Positions 45,001 through 54,397 of a stretch of DNA of 64,000 nucleotides are shown here, piece by piece. The position numbers and the translations under genes are program-made. How positions within the stretch are numbered: position 1 is the first letter of the stretch; every line of letters begins with the position of its first letter. Where the stretch lies: contig LNKV01000002.1 in assembly GCA_001465935.1 (NCBI GenBank), positions 868,001-932,000 on the forward strand, given 5' to 3'. The stretch comes from Clarireedia homoeocarpa (Eukaryota > Ascomycota > Leotiomycetes > Helotiales > Rutstroemiaceae). The notes under the pieces are model-generated. The model saw only the letters and a list, made by a program, of their open reading frames with translations, did not search any database and was not told the DNA's origin.

Positions 45001-46903
45001 ACGAGCAATAATGTCATCTGCTAACTCGGAAGCCTTCTTGTCGTCGGTGGCATTCGCGGCCCATTTAGATAACCATGACTTGGGGGCTTCTGTAACAAAC
45101 TCCTTAGATTGAGCCGCTTGCCTGATTTCTTCGATGAACCTTTGACGGTGCTCCTTTCGCGCTAAGAGAGATCCAAATCCGAATTCAGGGTTGGCTGCGA
45201 TCGTTGAGGATATTCCAGCATTCTTCGACTCAATCTGGTTTGCCAAATACAGGTTCTTGCCAAAGATTTGATCCAAGATCTTCATGTAAGCGGATTCAAC
45301 CTTTGGTTGGCTTAAATCATATTCTCTTTGAGACTTGGTTGGCCCATCAGAGTTACCAACCTCCAGATTCTGGATTGGCTTTTCCGAGACTAGGTTTTGG
45401 ACAACACCTCGCAGTGCTTGTCGTACCGTATCCGGTTCAATGTATCCTAGTTGGTGACCGACGATGACGTCGACGCCACCTCCCGGTCCGCTCTTAAGTG
45501 ATGTGAGCAAATCTAAAAGTAATGGTCCCCATTTTGTTGTTTTCCTCCTAATCTGCTCCAGAACAGCTATGCGCTTGACAGATTTGGGGATTGCCTCGAT
45601 CAACTTCGATGCTAACCATGGTCTGTATAGTCGTGCTGTAATGACGCCAGCATTTGCAAAGACTTCTTCGGGCTTTGCTTCATCAATAGCCTGAGCAAAA
45701 GCGCCGACGTCTGATCCAAAGATGAACAACGCATTTTCAGCGTTAGATGGACCGGAATATTCAAAAGGGGTGTACTCTCTACCGACCATTTGTTTCAACT
45801 GACCCCAAATGCTCGAAACATAGGTGTATATATCATCCGAAGTAACGGTCCGCACAGTGGGTGCATCAACTGTGGTAGCAGATGAAGCACTACTATCTAC
45901 GCTGCTTGCTCTCACCGAGGATGATTTAGAGGATCCTACGGATGAGGCTTTGGAGGGTACTTCGACACCAGCGGTAGCTGGTGCAGCGATTTCGGAATTT
46001 ATTGATTTCTCTGCATGTGCTGCAGTGGCAGTGGTCTCTGAGATGGTCGCAACTCGTCCATTGTCCGCATATATGCTTGATCCACCAATTTTGCTTGCTT
46101 GGAACGCTCGAACAGTATCCAAGTTTAGAACATTCTGGACAACTTCTACATTCTCGAAGTCAATGTGATTATCGTTTGCCGAAGACCCGGCGTCGAAGAA
46201 GTGTATCACTCCTTTTCCAGATTTAATAGCCAAGGCATGAGCAGTTAGGCCAATATCTTGCGCTTCCTGTAAAGTCTCGGATTGTAAAAATGTGAAGCCA
46301 GAGTTCCGTATCGACGTTATCGACGAGTAATCTGGGTAATGCGCTGGTTGTAGAGAGACGTGAATGACAACTGGAAGGTTTGCCAGTCGGTAGAGGTGGG
46401 GCACGGAGGAAACGAGGATGGAAGAACTTGTGGTAACTGTTACAAGTTTTCCATTTCGAATTGGGGTGAATACTGATAGGAGAGGGTCGTTATTGTGCCT
46501 GACTGTTTGTAACTAAAGAAACCAATCAATACTATCCCTCAATGCAAGATAATGTGACCTTTGACCACCTACCTCTGGGACGCCACTTTCAGTGGCAGCA
46601 ACAAGACTTCTGTCTTTCCTTCCAGCATATCTCTTTAAATGTGATGAGAACTCCGATTCAATTGATTGCGCAGCTTGAACAGAAACAATAACGTCACTGG
46701 ACAAATAGGCAATTCGTGCCACTATCCAGTTAGATAATTGTCAGTTTCACCAGAAATTTGTGATGAAGTGGGGTGACGGAAAATGTGTGTGCAGCAGTGA
46801 AGCAAGGGTTTGATGAGCACAGAGCATGGAGAGCGCATGGAGAGGAGAGCATAAACGTACCGGCTTCTTCAGGCGTACGAATCTTTAAGGAAGTCGTCGC
46901 CAT
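42039..46903 (-). CDS. MET5: Sulfite reductase [NADPH] hemoprotein beta subunit (EC 1.8.1.2)
   Basis: Exons 46903-46861, 46721-46573, 46512-42124 and 42068-42039 (minus) give 1536 aa. The last exon is 30 nt (VAEEESDEE). The enzyme reduces sulfite to sulfide for cysteine and methionine synthesis, together with the flavoprotein alpha subunit. In order: an N-terminal pyruvate-ferredoxin-oxidoreductase-like region (IAYLSSDVIVSVQAA; WLIGSDAWAYDLGNSGVHHV), a flavodoxin-like domain from about residue 795 (LTILFASDNGNAESLAKRL, STAGQGEFPQ), then the two ferredoxin-like/siroheme halves (LTTRQTFQFHGV, NMLVGGGMGVTHNNKKTYPR). The [4Fe-4S]-siroheme cysteines are C1391 and C1397 (CVAFPTC) and C1436 and C1440 (CPNGC). 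This fused layout is the fungal Met5/Ecm17 form; yeast Met5 is 1442 aa. Regulation by a Met4/Cys3-type factor is expected, but I did not locate its sites. Confidence 0.95.
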
Positions 46904-48160
46904 GTTGTCGATATGGTGATGGTCCCTCCGCTGAGAATGAGCGAACGTATTTGAATCGTTCTCAAGACGGCGAAAGAGAAACGACATGGTTTCAAAACTT
47001 TTTCCCCTTCTCTCTAATAACCTTAGTACTCTTCACTTTCTTAGGTCCTTTCTTCCCTAGTGTTGCTAATCAGTTTACCTGATGCGATATTCGGCGGATG
47101 AGCAGGGATATTCTGGAGATGTCATGAGCCTTTGACCAACGGCATTCGGTGGATATGGCTTTCCTCTGGTAATATTAATAAGTGTATGTAGTAAAGAGAG
47201 GGGCGGAAGGCGTGAGGAGGGGGATATCGAACTTCACAAGTTGATGAAGATGGAGAAAGGTCAATTATTGGCCAATCAAATGTCGAGAAAAGTCGACTTT
47301 GTCATCCAAAATAGCTTGGGAAGAAGCCTCGGGGAAATGCACCAGCCACTCTTGAGCACGCCATCGCTGATGATCAAAAATAATCAACGTGAGGATATCA
47401 ACAAAATTTTATCATATCCGGTGCTCCAGTTTCCGAGTATGCCCCGTGCCAAGGTCGAGGAGTCAGATCAAGCAAGGTCGAGTTCAGTCTCGGCCTCTCA
47501 TTACGGGATTTGAAATCGGGTCTGTGTCGAAGGTCAGTCTGCACATGGGTTATACAAATAAATGAACACCTTCTATGCTTCAAGTCACTTGCTCCACTCA
47601 AGTTACGAGTACGAGCATGATTATGAGTATTGGTTTCTGGTAGAGTGCCGCGGCCTGTGGACTAGATAACATAATACAACAAAGTGCAGTGAACGACCAT
47701 CTATCAAAGACGCAGAAGAACCGCCATCCGATTGGTACTGCCTATTGTACAGATACAACTTTGCCGGTCATTGATTTGCAAAGTAAGAAGCATTAATTCC
47801 TAAATCATTACAGTCGAAATCATCAGATGATTCCCTATGCCTTACAGCAACTGGAAGATAGAGATGTCCCAAAGAAGCTGATATGCTCAAAACAGTCTAC
47901 CCGCCAAGAGATACCCAGAAACGCCATTTGCCCTGTACAAACATCCGCTAGCTTGGAACTGAGCGCCATTGACTTGTCCCAGCTTCTCCAAAGTTTATCA
48001 GCAACATACTTTCTATCCACCAGCTTCAACATCCCACCCTATCCCATTGCTTCCTTACATCAATCTTACAGTGTCCCGTTGCCAAAGCGAGAAGGCTCAT
48101 GCCACGGTTACCAAGCTGGCGACTAACCAAAACCTCTCCAGCATCTGTCCATGCGGAAAT
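46904..48160. other. Intergenic, no gene seen
   Basis: The 1.26 kb between the MET5 start and the KEI1 stop, both minus strand. It contains the MET5 promoter on the left. The open frames are short and lack motifs. Confidence 0.6.
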
Positions 48161-49214
48161 TTAATGCTTTCCAAGACCAAGACTTTTGGAGGGAACTGGT
48201 GGCCCTGTTCCACTTCTTGCTCGTCTTTCTCTCTCGATAGTTCCTGGGGGGCCAGTGAAAGTTCGGGTAGTCTTAAATCGTCCGTCCAATCCCTTGACCC
48301 AAGCTTCATCAATTTGTCCACCGAGCCAATATCCTTCTCCGACCTTAACCATAATTCTTCCAAGTTTTCCTTGCCACCCTTGTCCTTGTGGCGAGCCGAC
48401 CGCGAATGGATTCTCTGCACGAGCATCTGTGTTGCCATCGGTGTTGAGGTGTAATTTTGTGGACGACATTGAGTACATGTTGTGTCTCAGAACTTGTCTA
48501 GCATATGCCATCACGACCAGAATGAAGTATATCCGAATCAGCGTCAAAATTCCAACGACAATGATGCTGGGGACGCTCTCCTCGATCCCTACAGCTTGTC
48601 CAATGCTAGGTGCTCCGCTTCCTGCTGCCACTGCTGCTGCTGCTGTTCCGTATGCCACTGCTTCTTGCCCAGCGCCGGCAGGAGTAGCTATGACGTTGAC
48701 TTCACTAACATTGTATTTTGGGCTTGTGAAACCGGCAGTGTCGTCGATTGTGCCACTTCCTGGGGCGCTACTCGGGATTCTTGTGTTTGAATGATCGGCG
48801 CTAACTGCCAGGAACCACGTCACCGCGAAGGCGGTTGTGAAAGCAGTATTAATGACAGTATCGAAGAGGTAGAACCATGCGAGAGCGAGACATTCAAATG
48901 GCGATTGTTTGCGGATATGTGGCATGAGGAAGGCTAAGACGATGAGAGCCGCGACCGAGTAGACATACATCGAGAACTGGAGAGGCGAAAGTTTCAGGCC
49001 GGTGAGGACCGCAAGAAGTCCATAGAATCCAGTGACCTTATTGAAGATCATCGACAAAGATATCATCTCAGTCCCTGTGCGCAAGCTCATAAGATATAAG
49101 AAAGTCTACGTTTCATGTTAGTAACTTCACCCTTCATATTGTCGCGATATGTTGGGAAAACCAAATACATACTCTTGGGCGAGGGATTCGCACCCATCGT
49201 GGTAAAAAGGCCAT
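48161..49214 (-). CDS. KEI1: Inositolphosphorylceramide synthase subunit Kei1
   Basis: Exons 49214-49173 and 49105-48161 (minus) join in phase 0 (RIPRPR-TFLYLMSLRTG), giving 328 aa. Kei1 is the Golgi partner of Aur1 in inositolphosphorylceramide synthesis. The family start MAFLPRWVRIPRPRTFLYL and the block SLRTGTEMISLSMIFNKVTGFYGLLA are diagnostic. Four hydrophobic segments follow (LSPLQFSMYVYSVAALIVLAF, FYLFDTVINTAFTTAFAVTWF, SIIVVGILTLIRIYFILVVMAYARQVL). The cytosolic C-terminal tail is Arg/Gly-rich. The lumenal Ala/Gly-rich loop between helices 3 and 4 corresponds to the region cleaved by the Kex2 protease in yeast; I do not see an obvious KR/RR site in it. Confidence 0.9.
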
Positions 49215-49852
49215 CTTCAGCTTTGCTGTAAAGTATTTCTCGTCAAACAAATGCGACGAGAGGACAAAAAATATCGAACGTCAATGAAAATGAAAGGAAT
49301 GTCGTTCTGATGCGAAGAAGTTGTTTTCACAATAATCTGCCCGGTTCGCCCGGGCGTTTAAAGGCTTATGTCAGTTGCAGCCTTAAATTGATTAAGCTGC
49401 GCCGATCCTCAGGTTGACCCGCTGCGGCACAATTTAAAAGGGGAAATATTCAACAACCAGTTTTCTCAACATGGATTTTTGATTTTTAGATGGCCTCGTA
49501 AATACGCGGAGCATTCACCGCCAGTTCTTTCAACATTTTTTTATTCTTCTTCTTGAAATACTCAAGTACTTACATGACTCTGAATTCGAGGGAACCATAT
49601 CGGATTGAAAATGATACATCTGCAAAGCTAAAGGGCTCATATTTTCAGTAAAACAAATCATGAGGCCTTCTTGCTGGATGTCCAAGCATTGAACCTGTTA
49701 AATTAAATTCAAGACCTTGTTTGCGCCAAGTATTTGCGCTCTCGGTATCATACAGTGTGCCAACACGCTATAGACGCTATGCTCCTATCCTTCCAAAGCT
49801 CCCAATTAAGACAAACCAGCAAAAAGAATATCATTAATACTCGTGTCGTCGT
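49215..49852. other. Intergenic, no gene seen
   Basis: 638 nt between the KEI1 start and the YPT6 stop, both minus strand. I see no supported gene, RNA or repeat. Confidence 0.55.
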
Positions 49853-50743
49853 TCAGCATGCACACCCCTCTTGAGCGGTAGGGGTGGGGTTGACATTAAC
49901 ATCGATCACTGTTTGGAAAGTCAGTTGAAGCGTCTACACTCAGATTTGATTTTTGACTCACTTTGGCTTGGTTGTTGAGAACCACTTTCCCCTCCCTCCA
50001 TTCCTGGTAATGCCTGTGCTATTCTCTTAAATAGCGTCTTGACGTTGTGGCCAAGCTTCGCACTTGTTTCGATGAACATCAAGTTATTCTTCTTTGCTTC
50101 TTCCTCTCCTTCATTTGTAGTAACCTCTCGTTTGTCGTTCAAATCCGTCTTGTTCCCAACTAACACAATGATAACATCGTTTCCTCGTTCCCCTCGAACA
50201 TCATCAACCCACTTTCTTGTGTTCTGGAACGACTTCCTATCTAGAATGTCATTAGAAAAGGCCACATGTTAGGAAGTAAACGGAGTATCCTACTCGAAAT
50301 ATCATAAACCACCACCGCTACACTCGAATCACGAATGTACGAAGGGATCAAACTTCTAAATCTTTCCTGACCGGCTGTGTCCCACAATTGTAATCGTACT
50401 GTGCGGTCCTCAAGATACATAGTCTATTCACCCTGTCAGTGCCTTCTTCGGTAGAACAACGCAGGGCTATAACACACTTTCGAGAGGAAATCTATTCCGA
50501 TCGTCGCCTGGTACATGTTGTCGAAAGAGTCGTACATGAAACGTGTAATTAGGGAAGTCTTGCCAACTGTAACCATGGTCAATGTTCCATCCGTATAATC
50601 TGCTGTGAGGATCCATACCACTTTGCTCCCCGAGAAATACCAGTCTGCATAGACAGTTAGAGATTTGCTCAGACCGCACACCGAACGTTAACATACTTGA
50701 ACTTCTTGAGAGGATTGTTGTATGATCCACCTGCTTGCGCCAT
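49853..50743 (-). CDS. YPT6: Rab6-type small GTPase Ypt6
   Basis: Six exons (50743-50697, 50644-50619, 50566-50478, 50423-50294, 50240-49962, 49908-49853, minus) give 208 aa. Ypt6/Rab6 controls endosome-to-Golgi and intra-Golgi retrograde traffic. All G boxes are visible: GEQSVGKTS (residues 21-29, split by an intron after the first base of the Val codon), the effector loop YQATIGIDFLSKTMYL, WDTAGQERFRSLIPSYIRDS (Rab6-specific switch II), NKTD (127-130) and ETSAK. The last exon supplies the double-prenylation tail ending C-A-C. Exon 2 is only 26 nt. The intron-dense layout with an intron inside the P-loop resembles other fungal Rab genes. Confidence 0.94.
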
Positions 50744-51058
50744 TTTGAGGAATCGAGATGTCAAACGTAGTAGGAAACTGTATTAATTGATGAAGAGATG
50801 TACAAGGAAACTTCGTAAAGTCGTGATATTATTCTGAGTAAGTTATTGCTCTCCGCGAACAAAGGAGATCTGATGTCTAGAGGGTTTAACTAATGCCTGT
50901 CGGTAAGTAGTCAGTTAGAGGCGGAGGCGGAGCTTAGACTTTAGGTTTTCAGGGTCGCCGTAGTTATCGGGAGAAAAAAATTATCTATCGTGAAATCTTT
51001 ATAGATAGAGTAATTTTCTACAAAACCACCACCACATCTGAACATCTCATATAGCAAT
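50744..51058. promoter_or_regulatory. Divergent spacer YPT6 / NOP53
   Basis: Only 315 nt separate the two start codons, so the two housekeeping genes probably share a bidirectional promoter. No obvious paired element is seen by eye. Confidence 0.5.
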
Positions 51059-52427
51059 ATGCCGATCTTAAAAGCCCCCACTGGGTCTGCAGTTGCTCCT
51101 CAGCAACACAAGCAGCCTTCGAGGAAAGGCAAGAAAGCTTGGAGAAAGAATGTCGATGTTACAGAAATTGAAGCAGGGTTGGAGGAAGTGCGGGATGAAT
51201 TGATCAAAGGGTATGGATTCCCAGGACTTTCAATCACTTGAATATAGTTAATTTTTCTACAGCGGAGTCATAGCCGAAAAGGATTCTGCTGATCTTTTTA
51301 CTGTCGATACTGCTGGCGATCTTGCGATTCCCAAGAAGTTTTTGAAAACTTCGAAACCACTTAAAGCCGACGAAATCATTGCGCAAAGATCTGCTGTACC
51401 AGCTGTGTCTATGCGAAAACGTCCGGGAGAAGGCACTACTGATGGAGTGATTCAAGCAAAGCGTCAGAGAGTTAGTTACATATCACACAAGGAACTCAAT
51501 CGTTTACGGAGAATTGCAGATGGACACCAAGAAAAATCTGTTGAGATTACCGAGGCAGTATTCGACCCTTGGGATGCGCAGAAAGACGAAGAGGAATCGA
51601 AACAGGATCCTAGATTTTCTTTCCTTGAGAAGGCAAAGAAGAAGACAATTCCGAGCACGGTAAAGCAGAAGCCTATCTCATTGGCAGCTAGTGGGAAGGA
51701 GATCCCAGCAGTGAAGAAGCCGGAAGGTGGCTACAGTTACAACCCCAATTTCACAGATTATGAGGAGAGATTGGCCGCCGAGGCCGAAAGAGAGATGGCC
51801 GCGGAAAAGAAACGTTTGGCTGCGATTGAGGAAGAACGAATAAAGCGAGAAGCTGCTGCAAAGTCTGCTGCAGAAGCAGAAGCCGCCGAAGCTCGAGCTG
51901 AGATGTCGGAATGGGAAGAGGATTCTGCATGGGAAGGATTTGAAAGTGGAGCGGAAGAAGTACGCTTGAATGCTAAGAGGCCAGAGAGGAAGACGCAAGC
52001 CCAACGAAACAGGATAAAGAGAAGAAAGGAAGAGGAGCGAAAAGCAAAGATGGCTGCGAACAATAAGAAGAAGGAGGAGCAAGCTGCGCAAGCCAAGAAG
52101 ATTGCTAAAGCTCTAGCTGAGAAAGAAAATGCTCGCAAATCGGCGCTTGTGGAGGTGCATGACAGTAGTGAAGGCGATGACCTAGAGCTGAGAAGAAGGA
52201 AACTTGGCAAAATCGCTCTCCCAGAAAGAGACCTCGAGCTCGTACTTCCAGATGAGTTACAAGATTCACTCAGATTATTGAAACCTGAGGGTAATCTTTT
52301 GAAAGATAGATACCGAAATATGTTGGTTCGTGGAAAGGTTGAGAGCAGACGGCCAATTAGTTTTGCGAAGAAGGCTAAGAGAAAGGCTACGGAGAAATGG
52401 ACTCACAAAGATTTCATGTTGCATTGA
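51059..52427 (+). CDS. NOP53: 60S ribosome biogenesis factor Nop53
   Basis: Exons 51059-51210 and 51263-52427 (52-nt intron; join ELIK-G-GVIAEKDS) give 438 aa. Nop53 (human GLTSCR2/PICT1) recruits the Mtr4-exosome to pre-60S particles for 7S pre-rRNA trimming. Family features: N-terminal SRKGKKAWRKNVDVTEIEAGLEEVRDE, the LFTVDTAGD segment (with LAIPKKFLKTSKPLKADEII), VFDPWDAQKDEE (the Mtr4 arch-interacting motif type, with a DPWD-like core), PEGGYSYNPNFTDYEE, a long charged coiled-coil rich in E/K/A, and a C-terminal ELQDSLRLLKPEGNLLKDRYRNMLVRGKVE. The protein is highly basic and nucleolar in character. Confidence 0.93.
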
Positions 52428-52686
52428 GCAAAATTAGAACGGTTTCTCGAGAGGCTCAGAGGGTGGGGCGCTTGATCGACTGTGAAGACTGCATGTCCAC
52501 AGAGGCATGATCACAAAATAATGTATCAATTGTTTGAGGATGCCAAGTAGTATCCCAAGTAGTATCTTCAAGATAGATGAATCCAAAATATCCACCCCAG
52601 AATTATTCAACTCAATTGCAAGTCAACAAGCTTTATCAAAGAATAGGCTCCATTTTATCTTCCCATGTTACTAGCGCATGATCCAA

Positions 52687-53209
52687 CTAACAAAAGCCAG
52701 AAGCAATTACCACTTGAGAGGATCGGTTGATTTCCCAGTCCATTTCTTGTAATTTACAAAACCCTTTATTGAAATCATCCCAAACCATTCGTTCTATACG
52801 GCCCATCTGACTTTCGGCTATCTCTTGTGGTCGCCGGCCTAGTGTGGAAAGCACTGCATAGGCGGTAGGTAGCTTTCGCCATGCTACCTCCAGCGAGTGC
52901 AACTCGCTCGAGCTCTAGCAACTTATGTAGTACCTCTTGCGCATCATCTCCAAGCCGAGGGATACGTAGAATAAGTTGACGACGTTGAGTAATCGTTGCA
53001 TGAGGGCTGATAGGCACTGTAGACAGTGTAGTATCAGCTTCCTCCATATCTCTAGCTGACTTAGTTTCTTTAGTGATCGGGGACGAGATGCTTGTTTCAT
53101 GGTATCTCTGTCGTTTTAGCTGAGTCGTATCGTCAACAAGATCATTGGAATCTCGTTCTCGGCGCTTCAGAGTTGGAACAGGGCTTTTCTTCTCGCTTTG
53201 AGAGGCCAT
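52687..53209 (-). CDS. Small conserved-looking nuclear protein of unknown function
   Basis: From ATG 53209 (minus) one frame runs 144 codons to 52775. Its N terminus is basic and Ser/Thr-rich (KSPVPTLKRRERDS, TTQLKRQRYHE), nuclear-localisation-like. It passes into helical text (QRRQLILRIPRLGDDAQEVLHKLLELERVALAGG). After about 52888 that frame loses protein-like character. An overlapping frame down to 52687 looks real (VLSTLGRRPQEIAESQMGRI, VWDDFNKGFCKLQEMDWEI). Removing 52887-52854 as an intron (34 nt, GT..CAG) joins the two halves in frame to a 162-aa product. Either this is an extremely short intron, or the sequence carries a frameshift. I do not recognise the family; a chromatin or kinetochore role would be speculation. 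Confidence 0.5.
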
Positions 53210-54397
53210 TGGGACTCAGTGTTTGGGTTCGAAATGCATGTTAATTTAGAGCGATATCTGAGCTTGATACTGGGTGATGGATTTGCTTTTGCGGAATCTT
53301 CTTCGTTGAATGCTACAGTATCTGGAAGTGAGCGTAGTGTTCCTTCAAACAAGATTGATTATAACTGATTTCCTACCATAAACATAATGGACGAGACGAG
53401 AACATGACAAGTGAATTGTTCATCATAATCACATGAACCATAATTTTGTGCTATCATCAGTGATTTACCTCTTTCTATACTCACCCAAATGACTGGCAAC
53501 AAAGTGCCTCCTCACGGTCAAAGAACTTCATGATTCGTCGCAGAGCCGGCGCATCCCTTCCAAATGTTTCTGTTAGCCTTACGTCAATCCAACCACTCGT
53601 AAATTGCCTTTCAAGTTCGATCAACTAGCAATCTCCAGTTTCGGGGTTGAGGAGAGTATTAGCTAACTTAGTGTCTTCCCAAACCACGTAGATTTCATAC
53701 AACAGATCAATGTTGTGCCTTATCTGTTTTTCTCATCCCCCCCTTAGATGGCAGAAGCTCTCCCGAAGTTATCAAACACTTCAGTGTGTGTATATGCGGA
53801 ATGAACGACTCTAAATCCCGATGTTGGCCTCCGCATCATCAATGGCAAGACTGACATCGGCGCTGAAATATCGGACTTATGGAGAGGACGCAATCAGGAG
53901 GACGCAATCAGATGGACGCAATCGTATTCCCGCTGTACTACACCTCTCTCTAGTCGCCAATCTTGCAACATATGACATTTTCTTCAATTAGAGCTTCTAC
54001 TATGAAGCCCAAGCCGCAAAGTTTGCGCTTGGTGAGTCGCCCGGAAAGCTTGTGTTGTGTTTCATATCAAGGTGGGAGTATCCTGCCTTCCATCTTCAAC
54101 TTCCTGTTCAACATCAGCACCGTCTTCTGTCATTACCTATACCGAGAGAAAAGTCGCGTAACTTGGTTATCCAGGAGATACTCTGCCTAGTCTAATCACA
54201 TGTTTTTGAAAGAAGTCAACCGCAGAGTTGAGAGAAACTTTGGTCCGTGCCGCATTGTACCCCCAGTTCACACTAGTGAGCGGCCGCCCGCACCGACCTC
54301 GAACTTCAGTGCTGAGCCCAAGCCAAGGCGCATCAAGTCAACTATCGAGCTCATTGAATAGCTTTCATCGCTCCATGTTACGTGCACAAATGGGGCC
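53210..54397. promoter_or_regulatory. Divergent spacer with a three-copy 10-mer
   Basis: 1.19 kb between the unknown minus-strand gene and the ClC gene. Three copies of GGACGCAATC start at 53886, 53900 and 53914, an exact 14-nt period. No gene is supported; a 75-codon plus-strand frame near 53963 has no motifs. Confidence 0.55.
53886..53923 (+). repeat. 3 x GGACGCAATC at 14-nt period
   Basis: Three identical decamers with 4-nt spacers (AGGA-like and AGAT). They lie about 480-510 nt upstream of the ClC start codon. Confidence 0.9.

Noticed and set aside
47241..48126. Small plus-strand frames between MET5 and KEI1
   Set aside because: Short, without motifs and partly opposite the KEI1 3' region; no evidence for coding.
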